Shown here: positions 16,641-24,667 of the stretch, in pieces
Layout of the letters: each line of letters starts with the position of its first letter
Numbering within the stretch: position 1 is the first letter of the stretch
Source: an uncultured Collinsella sp.
GTDB taxonomy: Bacteria > Actinomycetota > Coriobacteriia > Coriobacteriales > Coriobacteriaceae
Direction of reading: 5' to 3'
Assembly: GCA_958421275.1 (NCBI GenBank)
Contig: CATZLI010000006.1
Coordinates: forward strand, 139,648 to 203,647
DNA: 64,000 bases
The notes under the pieces: generated by a model
Told to the model about the DNA's origin: nothing
What the model saw: only the letters and a program-made list of their open reading frames with translations
Database searches by the model: none
Made by a program: the position numbers and the translations under genes

Positions 16641-18116
16641 ATGGCATCAGACGTTCGCGTCCGCTTTGCACCCTCACCGACGGGCAAGCTGCACATCGGC
16701 GGCGCCCGCACCGCTATCTATAACTGGGCTTTTGCCCGCGCAAACGGCGGCACGTTCATCCTGCGCATCGACGACACCGATCCCACCCGTTCCACCGACG
16801 AGAACACGCAGATCATCCTGCGCGCCATGCGCTGGCTTGGCCTGGACTGGGACGAGGGCCCCGAGGTGGGCGGCGACTTTGGCCCCTATGCCCAGACCGA
16901 GCGCCTGGACCTGTACAAGCAGGCCGCCCAGCAGCTTTGGGACGAGGGCAAGGCATATCCCTGCTTCTGCACTAAGGAGCAGCTCGACGCCGACCGTAAG
17001 GCCGCGCAGGAGCGCAAGGACCCCTTCCAGGGCTATCAGCGCCGCTGCCGCGATCTGGATCCCGAGGAGGCACGCCGCCGCATCGAGGCCGGCGAGCCCT
17101 ACGTCCTGCGCATCAAGGTGCCCGAGGACCGCGGCGACGTCGTCATCCACGACGCCGTCCATGGCGAGGTAACCTTCGATGCCAAGGAGCTCGACGACTT
17201 TGTCATCTTCCGCTCCGACGGTACGCCCACGTACAACTTTGCGACCGTCGTCGACGACGCCATGATGAAGATCACCCACGTCATCCGCGGCGACGACCAC
17301 CTTTCCAACACCCCGCGCCAGGTCATGGTCTACGAGGCCCTCGGTGCGCCCGTGCCCACGTTCGCCCACATCTCCATGATTCTGGGCGCCGACGGCAAGA
17401 AGCTCTCCAAGCGCCATGGCGCCACCTCGGTGGAGGAGTACCGCGATGCCGGCTACCTGCCCGATGCGTTCGTCAACTACTTGGCACTGCTCGGCTGGTC
17501 GCTCGACGGCGAGACCACGATCATCCCCCGCGATGTCCTGGCCAGCAAGTTCTCGCTCGACCGCATCTCCAAGAACCCGGCGACCTTCGATCCCAAGAAG
17601 CTCGATTGGGTCAATGCCGAGTACATCAACGGCATGTCCGATGCTCAGTTTGCAGACGAGATCATGGTCCCCGAGCTGCACGAGGCAGGCATGATCGAGG
17701 GCAACGTCGAGTACGGCGAGGACTGGATCGACGCGCTTGCCTCCATCGTTAAGCCGCGTACCAAGATGCCGGCCGACGCCGTGACCGTCGCCGCCCCCAT
17801 CTTTGCCACGGCCGAGACGCTCGAGTATGACGAGAAGTCCGTCAACAAGGGCCTGGCCAAGGAGGGCATGGGTGCCATTCTTGACGCCGCCAAGGCCGCG
17901 CTCGAGGGTGTTACCGAGTGGTCCGCCGAGGCCATCGATGCCGCGCTTGAACCGCTGCCCGAGCAGATGGACCTCAAGAAGCGCGTGGTGTTCCAGGCCG
18001 TGCGCGTCGCCGTCTGCGGCAACATGGTGAGCCCTCCGCTGGGCGAGACCATGGCGCTCGTCGGCCGTGACGACTGCCTGGCGCGCATCGATCGCGCCCG
18101 CACGATGGCGCTGTAA
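16641..18116 (+). CDS. gltX: Glutamyl-tRNA synthetase GltX
   Basis: GltX charges tRNA-Glu. The 491-residue class I synthetase carries the HIGH-type motif LHIGGARTAIYNW near the N-terminus (FAPSPTGKLHIGG) and the KMSKS-type motif KKLSKRHGATSVE in the middle. The C-terminal anticodon-binding half is complete. ATG 16641 has GAGGAG 7 nt upstream. Longer frames opening at 16521 lie in the palindrome and are not credible. Confidence 0.97.
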   Translation: MASDVRVRFAPSPTGKLHIGGARTAIYNWAFARANGGTFILRIDDTDPTRSTDENTQIILRAMRWLGLDWDEGPEVGGDFGPYAQTERLDLYKQAAQQLWDEGKAYPCFCTKEQLDADRKAAQERKDPFQGYQRRCRDLDPEEARRRIEAGEPYVLRIKVPEDRGDVVIHDAVHGEVTFDAKELDDFVIFRSDGTPTYNFATVVDDAMMKITHVIRGDDHLSNTPRQVMVYEALGAPVPTFAHISMILGADGKKLSKRHGATSVEEYRDAGYLPDAFVNYLALLGWSLDGETTIIPRDVLASKFSLDRISKNPATFDPKKLDWVNAEYINGMSDAQFADEIMVPELHEAGMIEGNVEYGEDWIDALASIVKPRTKMPADAVTVAAPIFATAETLEYDEKSVNKGLAKEGMGAILDAAKAALEGVTEWSAEAIDAALEPLPEQMDLKKRVVFQAVRVAVCGNMVSPPLGETMALVGRDDCLARIDRARTMAL

Positions 18117-18139
18117 CAGTCGCGCAAACGCATGTATCC

Positions 18140-18170
18140 GAGCCCCGTTCACCCGAGCGGGGCTCTTGTT
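18140..18170 (+). terminator. Terminator after gltX
   Basis: The 8-bp stem GAGCCCCG / CGGGGCTC with a 10-nt loop is followed by TTGTTT, 23 nt after the gltX stop. Confidence 0.75.
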
Positions 18171-18204
18171 TCTAAAGACGTATGGGATGGGAGGGACAAC
18201 GACC

Positions 18205-20658
18205 ATGGCCGAGCAACTGTCGCTGTTTGGTTCGCTCGAACCGGAGCATGCCCCCGTGGAGCCCGGCCGCATGGCAGAGCAGGCCAAACCCGACCCTGCG
18301 CCAGAGCCTAATGCCGCCTACGCGAACGTGGTCCTGGACATTCCCACCCGTGCGCTGTCCGAGCCCTTTGGCTACGGCATCCCGCAGTCCCTCGCCAACG
18401 GGGCCCAGATCGGGTCTACGGTCCTGGTCCACTTTGGCAACCGTGCGGCCGCGGGCTATATCGTCGACATTGCGTCTGAGCTTGGCGACCTGCAAGGCAA
18501 CAACGCCCTCGATCCCGCGCGCGTAAAGCCCATCGAGGCCATCCTCAGCAAACCGCTCTTTGGCGCCGAGGCCGCCCGCATTGCGCGTTGGATGAGTCGC
18601 GAGTATGTCGCGACGCTTTCTGAATGCCTGCGCCTGTTCTTGCCTCCGGGTGGTAGCCCGCGGGTCGTAAAGGGCGACGACGGCGTGTGGGCGGTTGAGC
18701 GCCCCGCCGTCAAGCCTATCCAAAACCGCTGGGTGATGCTTACGCCCGAAGGCTTTGACTATACGCCGCCCAAGACAGCGGTTCGCCAGCGCCAGCTTAT
18801 CGAGGCGCTCCAGTGCGGACCGGTCACGACGCGCGACCTCAACCTGCTCTACAACAGTATGTCGGCGACCATCAAGGCGCTCGAAAAACGCGGTGTCGTG
18901 GTGGTGGAGGAGCGCCGGGCCTGGCGTGGCGGCAGCGAGCAGACCACGCTGTCCTCGGCAAGCGGCAAGGCGCCGGTCGCGCTCACGAACGGCCAGCAAC
19001 AGGCGCTCGCGCAGATTGAGCGCGCTCGTCTTGACGCCCACGGTGATGTGGTGCTTGTCGATGGCGTCACCGGCTCCGGCAAAACCGAGGTCTACCTCTC
19101 GGCGATTGAGCGCGTGCTGGCGGCCGGCCGTTCGGCCTGCGTGCTTGTGCCCGAGATCTCGCTGACGGCCCAGACCGTCGGCCGCTTCCGCTCGCGCTTT
19201 GGCGAGACGGTTGCTGTGTTCCATTCGCGCCTTTCGGCCGGTGAGCGCCTAGACCAGTGGGACATGGTTGCCAGCGGTGCCGCCCGCGTTGTCGTCGGCG
19301 CGCGTTCGGCGCTCTTTTGCCCGCTCAGCGATCTGGGCCTCATTATCATCGACGAGGAACACGAGACCAGCTACAAGCAGGGCTCCAGTCCGCGCTATCA
19401 TGCGCGCGAGGTGGCGGCCGAGATGGCGCGCCGCTATCGCTGCCCACTCGTGCTGGGCTCGGCCACGCCTTCTGCCGAGGCCCTCGACCGCTGCCGCCGC
19501 GGCTCGTACAACGGTGCCACCTGGACGCGCGTCGAGATGCCCGAGCGCCCGGGACACGCCGTGCTACCCACGGTCCGCATTGCCGACCTGCGCCGCGAGT
19601 TTTCGCACGGCAGCCGCTCCATGTTCTCTAAACCGCTGATGGAAGGTTTGGAGCGCGTTGTAGAGCGCCGCGAGAAGGCTGTGCTGCTGCATAACCGCCG
19701 CGGCTTTGCGCCGTTTTTGATGTGCCGCGAGTGCGGTTGCGTCCCCACCTGCAACCACTGCTCTACGGCGCTTACGTACCACGAGCGCACCCATACGCTG
19801 CAATGTCACACCTGTGGTTCGTCCTGGCGCGTGCAGCCGTATCCCGCGCCCACGAGTCGTTGCCCCAAGTGCGGCAGCCGTTACCTGGCAAAAATGGGTC
19901 TGGGCACGCAGCAGATCGAGGACGCGCTGCACCAGATGCTGCCCGAGGATGTCGCCATCATTCGCATGGATGCCGATTCCACGCGTGGCAAGGACTCGCA
20001 TAAAAAGTTGCTCGAGCAGTTCGATGCCGCCGATTGCGCGGTGCTGCTGGGCACTCAGATGATCGCCAAGGGCCTCGACTTTCCCGAGGTTACCCTTGTG
20101 GGCGTGGTCAATGCCGACTTTGCATTAAAGCTACCCGATTTTAGAGCGGGGGAGCGCGCTTACGATTTGCTGGAGCAGGTCGCCGGCCGTGCCGGCCGCG
20201 GCGATCGCCCCGGCGAGGTTATCATCCAGACCTACCTGCCCGAGGACCCGGTCATTCGCGCCGTCGCCGAGCACGACCGCTCGATCTTTACCGACTACGA
20301 CCTGGACCAGCGCCGCGACGCGCTGTATCCGCCGTTCGTCCGCCTGGTCAACATCTTGGTTTGGTCGACGAACGCGGTTGACGCGCAGGACTACATCGGT
20401 CGCATCGCGAAGCTCCTCAAGCGTCGCTGGCATGCCGCCGCTCCCGACTTTTTGCGGGCGGGGAGCGCCGTGCCCCAGGTGCTTGGTCCGGCTTCGTGTG
20501 TAATCGAGAGAGCCAAGGACCGTTACCGCTTCCATCTGCTTGTAAAGTCGCCGGTAGGGTACCATGTCTCTGATGATATTGACGCCTGCCTCAAAGAGGT
20601 GGGCTCCGTGCGCGGCGTGAGCGTGAGCGTTGACGTCGATGCCTATGATTTGATGTAA
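18205..20658 (+). CDS. priA: Primosomal protein N' (replication restart helicase PriA)
   Basis: PriA reloads the replisome at stalled forks. The protein of about 817 residues has a DNA-binding N-terminal domain (DIPTRALSEPFGYGIP), Walker A DGVTGSGKTEVYL, the DEEH box IIIDEEHETSYKQ, and a zinc-binding insertion of paired cysteines (CRECGCVPTCNHC, CHTCGSSW, CPKCGSRY). The later helicase motifs IAKGLDFPEVTLVG and QVAGRAGRGDRPGEVIIQT follow. The start ATG 18205 has GGGAGGG upstream; ATG 18187 would add six residues. Confidence 0.96.
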   Translation: MAEQLSLFGSLEPEHAPVEPGRMAEQAKPDPAPEPNAAYANVVLDIPTRALSEPFGYGIPQSLANGAQIGSTVLVHFGNRAAAGYIVDIASELGDLQGNNALDPARVKPIEAILSKPLFGAEAARIARWMSREYVATLSECLRLFLPPGGSPRVVKGDDGVWAVERPAVKPIQNRWVMLTPEGFDYTPPKTAVRQRQLIEALQCGPVTTRDLNLLYNSMSATIKALEKRGVVVVEERRAWRGGSEQTTLSSASGKAPVALTNGQQQALAQIERARLDAHGDVVLVDGVTGSGKTEVYLSAIERVLAAGRSACVLVPEISLTAQTVGRFRSRFGETVAVFHSRLSAGERLDQWDMVASGAARVVVGARSALFCPLSDLGLIIIDEEHETSYKQGSSPRYHAREVAAEMARRYRCPLVLGSATPSAEALDRCRRGSYNGATWTRVEMPERPGHAVLPTVRIADLRREFSHGSRSMFSKPLMEGLERVVERREKAVLLHNRRGFAPFLMCRECGCVPTCNHCSTALTYHERTHTLQCHTCGSSWRVQPYPAPTSRCPKCGSRYLAKMGLGTQQIEDALHQMLPEDVAIIRMDADSTRGKDSHKKLLEQFDAADCAVLLGTQMIAKGLDFPEVTLVGVVNADFALKLPDFRAGERAYDLLEQVAGRAGRGDRPGEVIIQTYLPEDPVIRAVAEHDRSIFTDYDLDQRRDALYPPFVRLVNILVWSTNAVDAQDYIGRIAKLLKRRWHAAAPDFLRAGSAVPQVLGPASCVIERAKDRYRFHLLVKSPVGYHVSDDIDACLKEVGSVRGVSVSVDVDAYDLM

Positions 20659-20676
20659 CAACCCGAAAGGATGGCC

Positions 20677-21213
20677 ATGGAAGCCAACGGAATCGTACTG
20701 TCGCCCGACCCTCGTCTGCGCCAGGAGTGCGCCGTCATCGAGGAGATCACCCCGGCGATCGAGGCGCTTGCCGAGAAGATGAAGAAGATGATGTTCGACA
20801 ACGGCGGTTGCGGCCTGGCTGCCCCGCAGATCGGCGAGCTCATTCAGCTCGTCACCATCGACTGCGATTACAGCGACAAGAATGACTACGATCCGTACGT
20901 GCTCATCAATCCCGTCATTGTTGAGCAGAGCGACCATCTGGTGCCGTTTAGTGAGGGCTGCCTGTCCATCCCCGGTATTAGCTGCGAGATCGAGCGTCCC
21001 GACCATGTCGTCGTCGAGGCGTACGACCTGGATGCCAACCTGATTCGCTATGAGGCCTCGGGCGATCTGTTCTGCGTGTGCCTGCAGCACGAGATTGATC
21101 ACCTGCACGGCAACACCATGTTCGAGCGACTGAAGCCTATGCAGAGGCTCAAGGCCGTCAAGGAGTACCAGGACGCCCTGGCCCGCGGCGCTCGACCGGG
21201 CGAGACGGAGTAG
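20677..21213 (+). CDS. def: Peptide deformylase
   Basis: It removes the formyl group from nascent proteins. The 178-residue protein has all three motifs: GGCGLAAPQIG, EGCLSIPG (metal-binding Cys) and QHEIDHLHG (two His and the catalytic Glu). ATG 20677 is preferred over ATG 20671 because GAAAGG at 20665-20670 would touch the earlier one. It is followed, across a hairpin element, by fmt, whose product adds the formyl group that Def later removes. Confidence 0.96.
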   Translation: MEANGIVLSPDPRLRQECAVIEEITPAIEALAEKMKKMMFDNGGCGLAAPQIGELIQLVTIDCDYSDKNDYDPYVLINPVIVEQSDHLVPFSEGCLSIPGISCEIERPDHVVVEAYDLDANLIRYEASGDLFCVCLQHEIDHLHGNTMFERLKPMQRLKAVKEYQDALARGARPGETE

Positions 21214-21221
21214 GTCCCACC

Positions 21222-21358
21222 GTCCCCTTCCGCCGCAGGGCTTAGGTTTTGCTCCATGCTCAAACAGTCCTGCTCGCACGAAGAGCACATTAAGTGCTCT
21301 TCGGCTCGTGCGGAACTGCGCGTGGAGCAATAACCTAAGCCCTGCGGCGGAAGGGGAC
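21222..21358. repeat. Long hairpin element, family A copy 2
   Basis: The arms 21222-21248 and 21332-21358 are perfect 27-nt inverted copies, extended by TGCTCCA/TGGAGCA after a small bulge. The 54-nt core 21264-21317 matches 14795-14848 at all but three positions. One G-C pair of its inner hairpin is changed to A-T on both sides, a compensatory pair. The element lies between def and fmt (both +). The rest of 21359-21574 holds no convincing gene; short hydrophobic frames there overlap one another and lack a good ribosome-binding site. Confidence 0.9.
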
Positions 21359-21574
21359 TGCGTTTTCGTGCTCCTTTTCGCCCGGGTGCCGTCGGGCCAG
21401 GGAGAGGCGTCTTCGCTGATAGGTGCTTTGTTGGGAGGGCTGCTTTTATGCGGCTCTTTCTTTGGTTTTGGGTATATTTGTTCTTGTTGAAATGTTATTG
21501 CGGATGGGCTGGGTACTTGGCTTTCCGTTGCTTTTTGTAGCCGTCTCGGCTTTGGTTGAGGGGAGACGTTCTTT

Positions 21575-22492
21575 ATGCGTATTGTGTTTATGGGTACGCC
21601 TGATTTTGCTGTGCCTTCGTTGACTTCGCTCGTCGAGGCTGGGAATGAGATTGCGCTTGTTGTTACTCGTCCTGATGCTGTTCGCGGACGTGGTAAGAAG
21701 CTCGAGCCTTCCCCTGTTAAGGCCAAGGCGCTCGAACTTGGTTTGCCGGTTGTTGAGGCTAATCGTATGACGCCTGAGGTTGTTGAGGCGCTTCAGGCTG
21801 CCCAGGCTGACATTTTCTGCGTGGCTGCGTATGGCTGCATTTTGCCTGATGAGGTGCTGCATATGGCGCCGCTTGGCATTGTGAATGTTCATGCGTCCTT
21901 GCTGCCTCGTTGGCGTGGGGCTGCTCCTATTCAGCGTGCGATTCTCGCTGGTGACGAAGTTGCTGGCGTTTCCATTATGCGCATCGGGCATGGCGTGGAT
22001 ACTGGTGCTTATTGTGCTCAGGCTTCCACGTCGGTTGCCGGTAAGCATTCCGAGGCACTGACCATGGAGCTTGCTGAGCTTGGCGGCAAGCTGCTTGCCG
22101 ATACGATTCCTTCGCTTGCCGATGGCACCGCCGTGTGGACTGAACAGGATGAGTCGCTCGTCACTCATGCCGCCAAGATTTCTAAGCAGGAGATGCGTCT
22201 GGATCCTCAGATGGCGGCGCTTGATTGCGTGCGTCATGTGCTTGCCTCGTCCGATACCGCTCCCGCTCGTTGCGTGATTGCCGGCAAGACCGTTCGCGTG
22301 CTCGATGCAGCACCGGCAGATGTGTCGCTTGGCGAGGGACTCGTCGCCGTTCAGGCCAAGCGCGTCTACCTGGGCCTGTCCGATGGCGCGGTTGAACTGC
22401 TCGAGGTTAAGCCCGATGGCAAGCGTGCTATGGCTGCTTCTGCCTGGGCTGCCGGCCTGCAGGGTGCGGATCTTTCGTGGGGTGTTTTGTGA
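21575..22492 (+). CDS. fmt: Methionyl-tRNA formyltransferase
   Basis: Fmt formylates initiator Met-tRNA using 10-formyl-THF. The 305-residue protein starts MRIVFMGTPDFAVPSL, has VTRPDAVRGRGKKLEPSPVK, the catalytic region NVHASLLPRWRGAAPIQRAI and the HGVDTGAY motif, then a C-terminal OB-like domain. GAGGGGAG precedes the ATG. Its first half uses many T-ending codons, unlike the C/G-ending codons of def and priA upstream. The stop overlaps rsmB as TGATG. Confidence 0.96.
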   Translation: MRIVFMGTPDFAVPSLTSLVEAGNEIALVVTRPDAVRGRGKKLEPSPVKAKALELGLPVVEANRMTPEVVEALQAAQADIFCVAAYGCILPDEVLHMAPLGIVNVHASLLPRWRGAAPIQRAILAGDEVAGVSIMRIGHGVDTGAYCAQASTSVAGKHSEALTMELAELGGKLLADTIPSLADGTAVWTEQDESLVTHAAKISKQEMRLDPQMAALDCVRHVLASSDTAPARCVIAGKTVRVLDAAPADVSLGEGLVAVQAKRVYLGLSDGAVELLEVKPDGKRAMAASAWAAGLQGADLSWGVL

Positions 22493-23892
22493 TGAGTAAG
22501 CTTTCCCCCGCGCGCAAGCTCGCGCTTGATGTTTTGATGGAGGCCGATCGCCGCGGCATGTACGCGCGCGACGTGCTCTCGTCCCGTGCTTTGGCCAAGG
22601 CCATTGACCAGCGCGATTCTGCTTTTGCCGCTCGTTTGGCACTTGGCGTTGCGGCCACCCAGGGCATTTTGGATGAGCTGCTCGACCAGTTTCTCGATAA
22701 GCCCAAAAAGGTCGCGCCTCGTGTGCGCATGGCGCTTCGTATCTCGGCCTTCGAGATGCTCTATCTGCATACGCCGGGACGCGTTGCGGTGAGTCAGGGC
22801 GTTGAGCTTGTGCGTAGCGGTGCTAAGTCTGCCGCCGGTCTGGCCAATGCCGTGCTGCATAAGGTCGCGGACAACGTTGAGGATTTTGCCGCCGCAGCGG
22901 ATGCCGATGAGTCCGAACGTCGTCTGGTTCGCCTGTCTCGCCTGATGGGCCTGCCGCGCTGGCTGTGCGCTCGCATTATGGCGTCGTTCGATACGCCCGA
23001 GGGCGCGCTCAACTTTGCCGGCAATCTGGCTCCCGCGCCGCTCGCTTTGCACGAGAACGCTTTTGCCACCAAACCCGACCCGTATATCTCGCAGCTTGTT
23101 GCGCCCGTGTTCCCAGGCTGCCATGCACCGGTCGATGCGCAGGTCACGGTTGCGTCCGGCGTGTTTGAGCGCGCTGCTGCCGTTGCCTCGGACCTTAACG
23201 CCCAGCTCATCGCTACCGCGGCGACCCGTCCCGGGCGCTGCCTGGAGATTGGTGCCGGCCGCGGAACCAAGACCTATGTGATGATGTGTCAGGCCAAACG
23301 TGCTGGGTACGAGCACCAGCATACCGCGCTCGACCTGCATGATCGTAAATGTGATCAGAATCTCGCACGCCTGCATAAGGCGGGTATTACGGGTGTTCGT
23401 ACCGTCTCGGGCGATGCTTGCGAGCTCGACGAGGTGCTGACGTCTTTTGATGCCATGCTTGGCAAGCCTGCCCTGTTCGATACGGTGTTTATCGATGCCC
23501 CGTGCTCGGGTACAGGGACCATGCGCCGTCATCCCGAGATTCCGTGGCGCCTGACCGAAAACGATGTGACGGTTGAACTGCCCAAACTACAGCTGACGAT
23601 GCTCAAGGAAGCGGCCGCGCGTGTGGCTGCCGGCGGCGAGCTCATCTATGCGACGTGCTCGGTCTTCGATGAGGAGAACGCGCAGGTTGTGGATGCGTTT
23701 TTGGCTTCGCCCGAGGGCGCAGGCTTTTGCCTGGCACCCCTCTCCGAGGCGCAGATCCTGCAGCTCCCCGAGTTCGAACAAGCCAAGAAGCTCGTCTCCG
23801 TGCGCCTAAACGACCGCGGGCTTTTCCAAAGCGTGCCGGTAAACGCTGACTCCTACGACGGCCACTTCTGCGCCCGCTTGGTCCACAAGTAG
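22492..23892 (+). CDS. rsmB: 16S rRNA (cytosine-C5)-methyltransferase RsmB family
   Basis: The 466-residue protein has an N-terminal NusB-like RNA-binding domain (about residues 1-140, ALRISAFEMLYLHTPGRVAV) and a C-terminal Rossmann methyltransferase with SAM-binding LEIGAGRGTKT. The two catalytic cysteines are in DAPCSGTGTMRRHPE and IYATCSVFDEENAQVV. It methylates a cytosine in 16S rRNA in the known family (C967 in E. coli). ATG 22492 overlaps the fmt stop, a common fmt-rsmB pairing. Confidence 0.94.
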   Translation: MSKLSPARKLALDVLMEADRRGMYARDVLSSRALAKAIDQRDSAFAARLALGVAATQGILDELLDQFLDKPKKVAPRVRMALRISAFEMLYLHTPGRVAVSQGVELVRSGAKSAAGLANAVLHKVADNVEDFAAAADADESERRLVRLSRLMGLPRWLCARIMASFDTPEGALNFAGNLAPAPLALHENAFATKPDPYISQLVAPVFPGCHAPVDAQVTVASGVFERAAAVASDLNAQLIATAATRPGRCLEIGAGRGTKTYVMMCQAKRAGYEHQHTALDLHDRKCDQNLARLHKAGITGVRTVSGDACELDEVLTSFDAMLGKPALFDTVFIDAPCSGTGTMRRHPEIPWRLTENDVTVELPKLQLTMLKEAAARVAAGGELIYATCSVFDEENAQVVDAFLASPEGAGFCLAPLSEAQILQLPEFEQAKKLVSVRLNDRGLFQSVPVNADSYDGHFCARLVHK

Positions 23893-23898
23893 CTACTA

Positions 23899-23965
23899 AG
23901 TTGCGGTGAAATAGGGATCGAATAGCGGCTTCTAGCCGCCAAACAGTCCTTATTTCACCGCAACT
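23899..23965. repeat. Inverted-repeat element, AGTTGCGGTGAAATAG family, copy 2
   Basis: The left arm AGTTGCGGTGAAATAG (23899-23914) pairs with the right arm ending at 23965. Inside is a second small hairpin (GCGGCT-TCT-AGCCGC, 23925-23939). It begins 7 nt after the rsmB stop, so it may serve as the rsmB terminator. Confidence 0.8.
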
Positions 23966-24053
23966 CAGAAGGTCGTGCGAGTGGAGATCGCAATAGCGGT
24001 AAAGAGTGGGAAAAATGGCCCTGTTTCATACTTGCTGCTATCAAAAGTAGGTC

Positions 24054-24184
24054 GGATTACGGGACTAGATTGGTAATGCCCGACCACAGCAAATATGGCC
24101 TAAATAAAACCGCAGGTAGATGGCTTGTTGAAATTTGCTACTTACCGGAATGGATAGAGGTTGTCAACTCAGCCCCGTAATCCG
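24054..24184. repeat. 131-nt intergenic element, family B copy 1
   Basis: The ends CGGATTACGGG (24054-24064) and its complement (24174-24184) form an 11-bp inverted repeat. The interior shares AAAACCGCAGGTAGA and flanking bases with the element 28172-28303, which has the same length. It lies between two AGTTGCGGTGAAATAG copies, in the 450-bp gene-free interval 23893-24342. Confidence 0.7.
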
Positions 24185-24240
24185 GCAGAGTTTTGAAATG
24201 ATACAAACTTAGCATCATCCCGAAATCCGATTTAAAGAAA

Positions 24241-24307
24241 AGTTGCGGTGAAATAGTTCCTGCTTGGCCTTTGGATGGGCTGATTCAGGAACTATTTCAC
24301 CGCAACT
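24241..24307. repeat. Inverted-repeat element, AGTTGCGGTGAAATAG family, copy 3
   Basis: This is the longest match of the family: 22-nt perfect arms (24241-24262 and 24286-24307) around a 23-nt loop. It is downstream of the convergent rsmB (+) and fmdB-like (-) genes and may terminate the latter. Confidence 0.85.
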
Positions 24308-24342
24308 CATAAGGAAACCAGGGTGTCTGGACCGCTTGGTTT

Positions 24343-24579
24343 CTAGTGGTTGTGCGGGCAGTTGGCGCAACAGCCGCTGGTGGCGCTGGTGCTGGAGCCG
24401 CCACTGCGCTGGTCTGTGTTGTAGAAACCGCTGCCGTCGAACTTAATGCCGCTGGCCGAGAACGTCTTGGACGCCGGGGCGCCGCAGCTGGGGCATACGA
24501 CCTCGGGCGTCTCGGACATGGGGTGCTCAACCTCAAACACGTTGCCGCAGCTCGTGCACTTGTAATCGTAGCGCGCCAT
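24343..24579 (-). CDS. FmdB-family zinc-ribbon protein
   Basis: A 78-residue protein begins MARYDYKCTSCGNVFEVEH and has a second CxxC (VCPSCGAPASK), the zinc-ribbon pattern of FmdB/putative regulatory proteins. The tail is Ser/Gly-rich and ends CCANCPHNH, which may bind metal too. The function of the family is not established. AAAAGGAAG precedes ATG 24579. It lies downstream of the GH13-GH77 gene across a hairpin and may be a separate unit. Confidence 0.85.
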   Translation of the reverse strand: MARYDYKCTSCGNVFEVEHPMSETPEVVCPSCGAPASKTFSASGIKFDGSGFYNTDQRSGGSSTSATSGCCANCPHNH

Positions 24580-24601
24580 AATACTTCCTTTTCAGCACAA
24601 A

Positions 24602-24623
24602 GCGGGCAGATCGCTCTGCCCGC
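24602..24623 (-). terminator. Hairpin after the GH13-GH77 gene
   Basis: A 9-bp stem GCGGGCAGA/TCTGCCCGC with a 4-nt loop is followed on the minus strand by TTTGTG. It sits between the glucanase fusion gene and the FmdB-like gene. Confidence 0.6.
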
Positions 24624-24667
24624 AAAAATTCAAACAGCTGTAACTGTACCCTATATCGGGGGTTTTA

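Noticed and set aside
16674..18287. A 537-codon minus-strand frame opposite gltX
   Set aside because: It is a codon-bias shadow of gltX with no family motif or ribosome site.
21423..21574. Small hydrophobic open frames before fmt
   Set aside because: Several frames overlap in T-rich sequence, none has a good ribosome site, and the longest runs through the fmt start in another frame.
7613..24307. CRISPR array made of the AGTTGCGGTGAAATAG repeats
   Set aside because: There are only three copies. They are inverted pairs rather than direct repeats, they lie far apart, and no cas genes are present.
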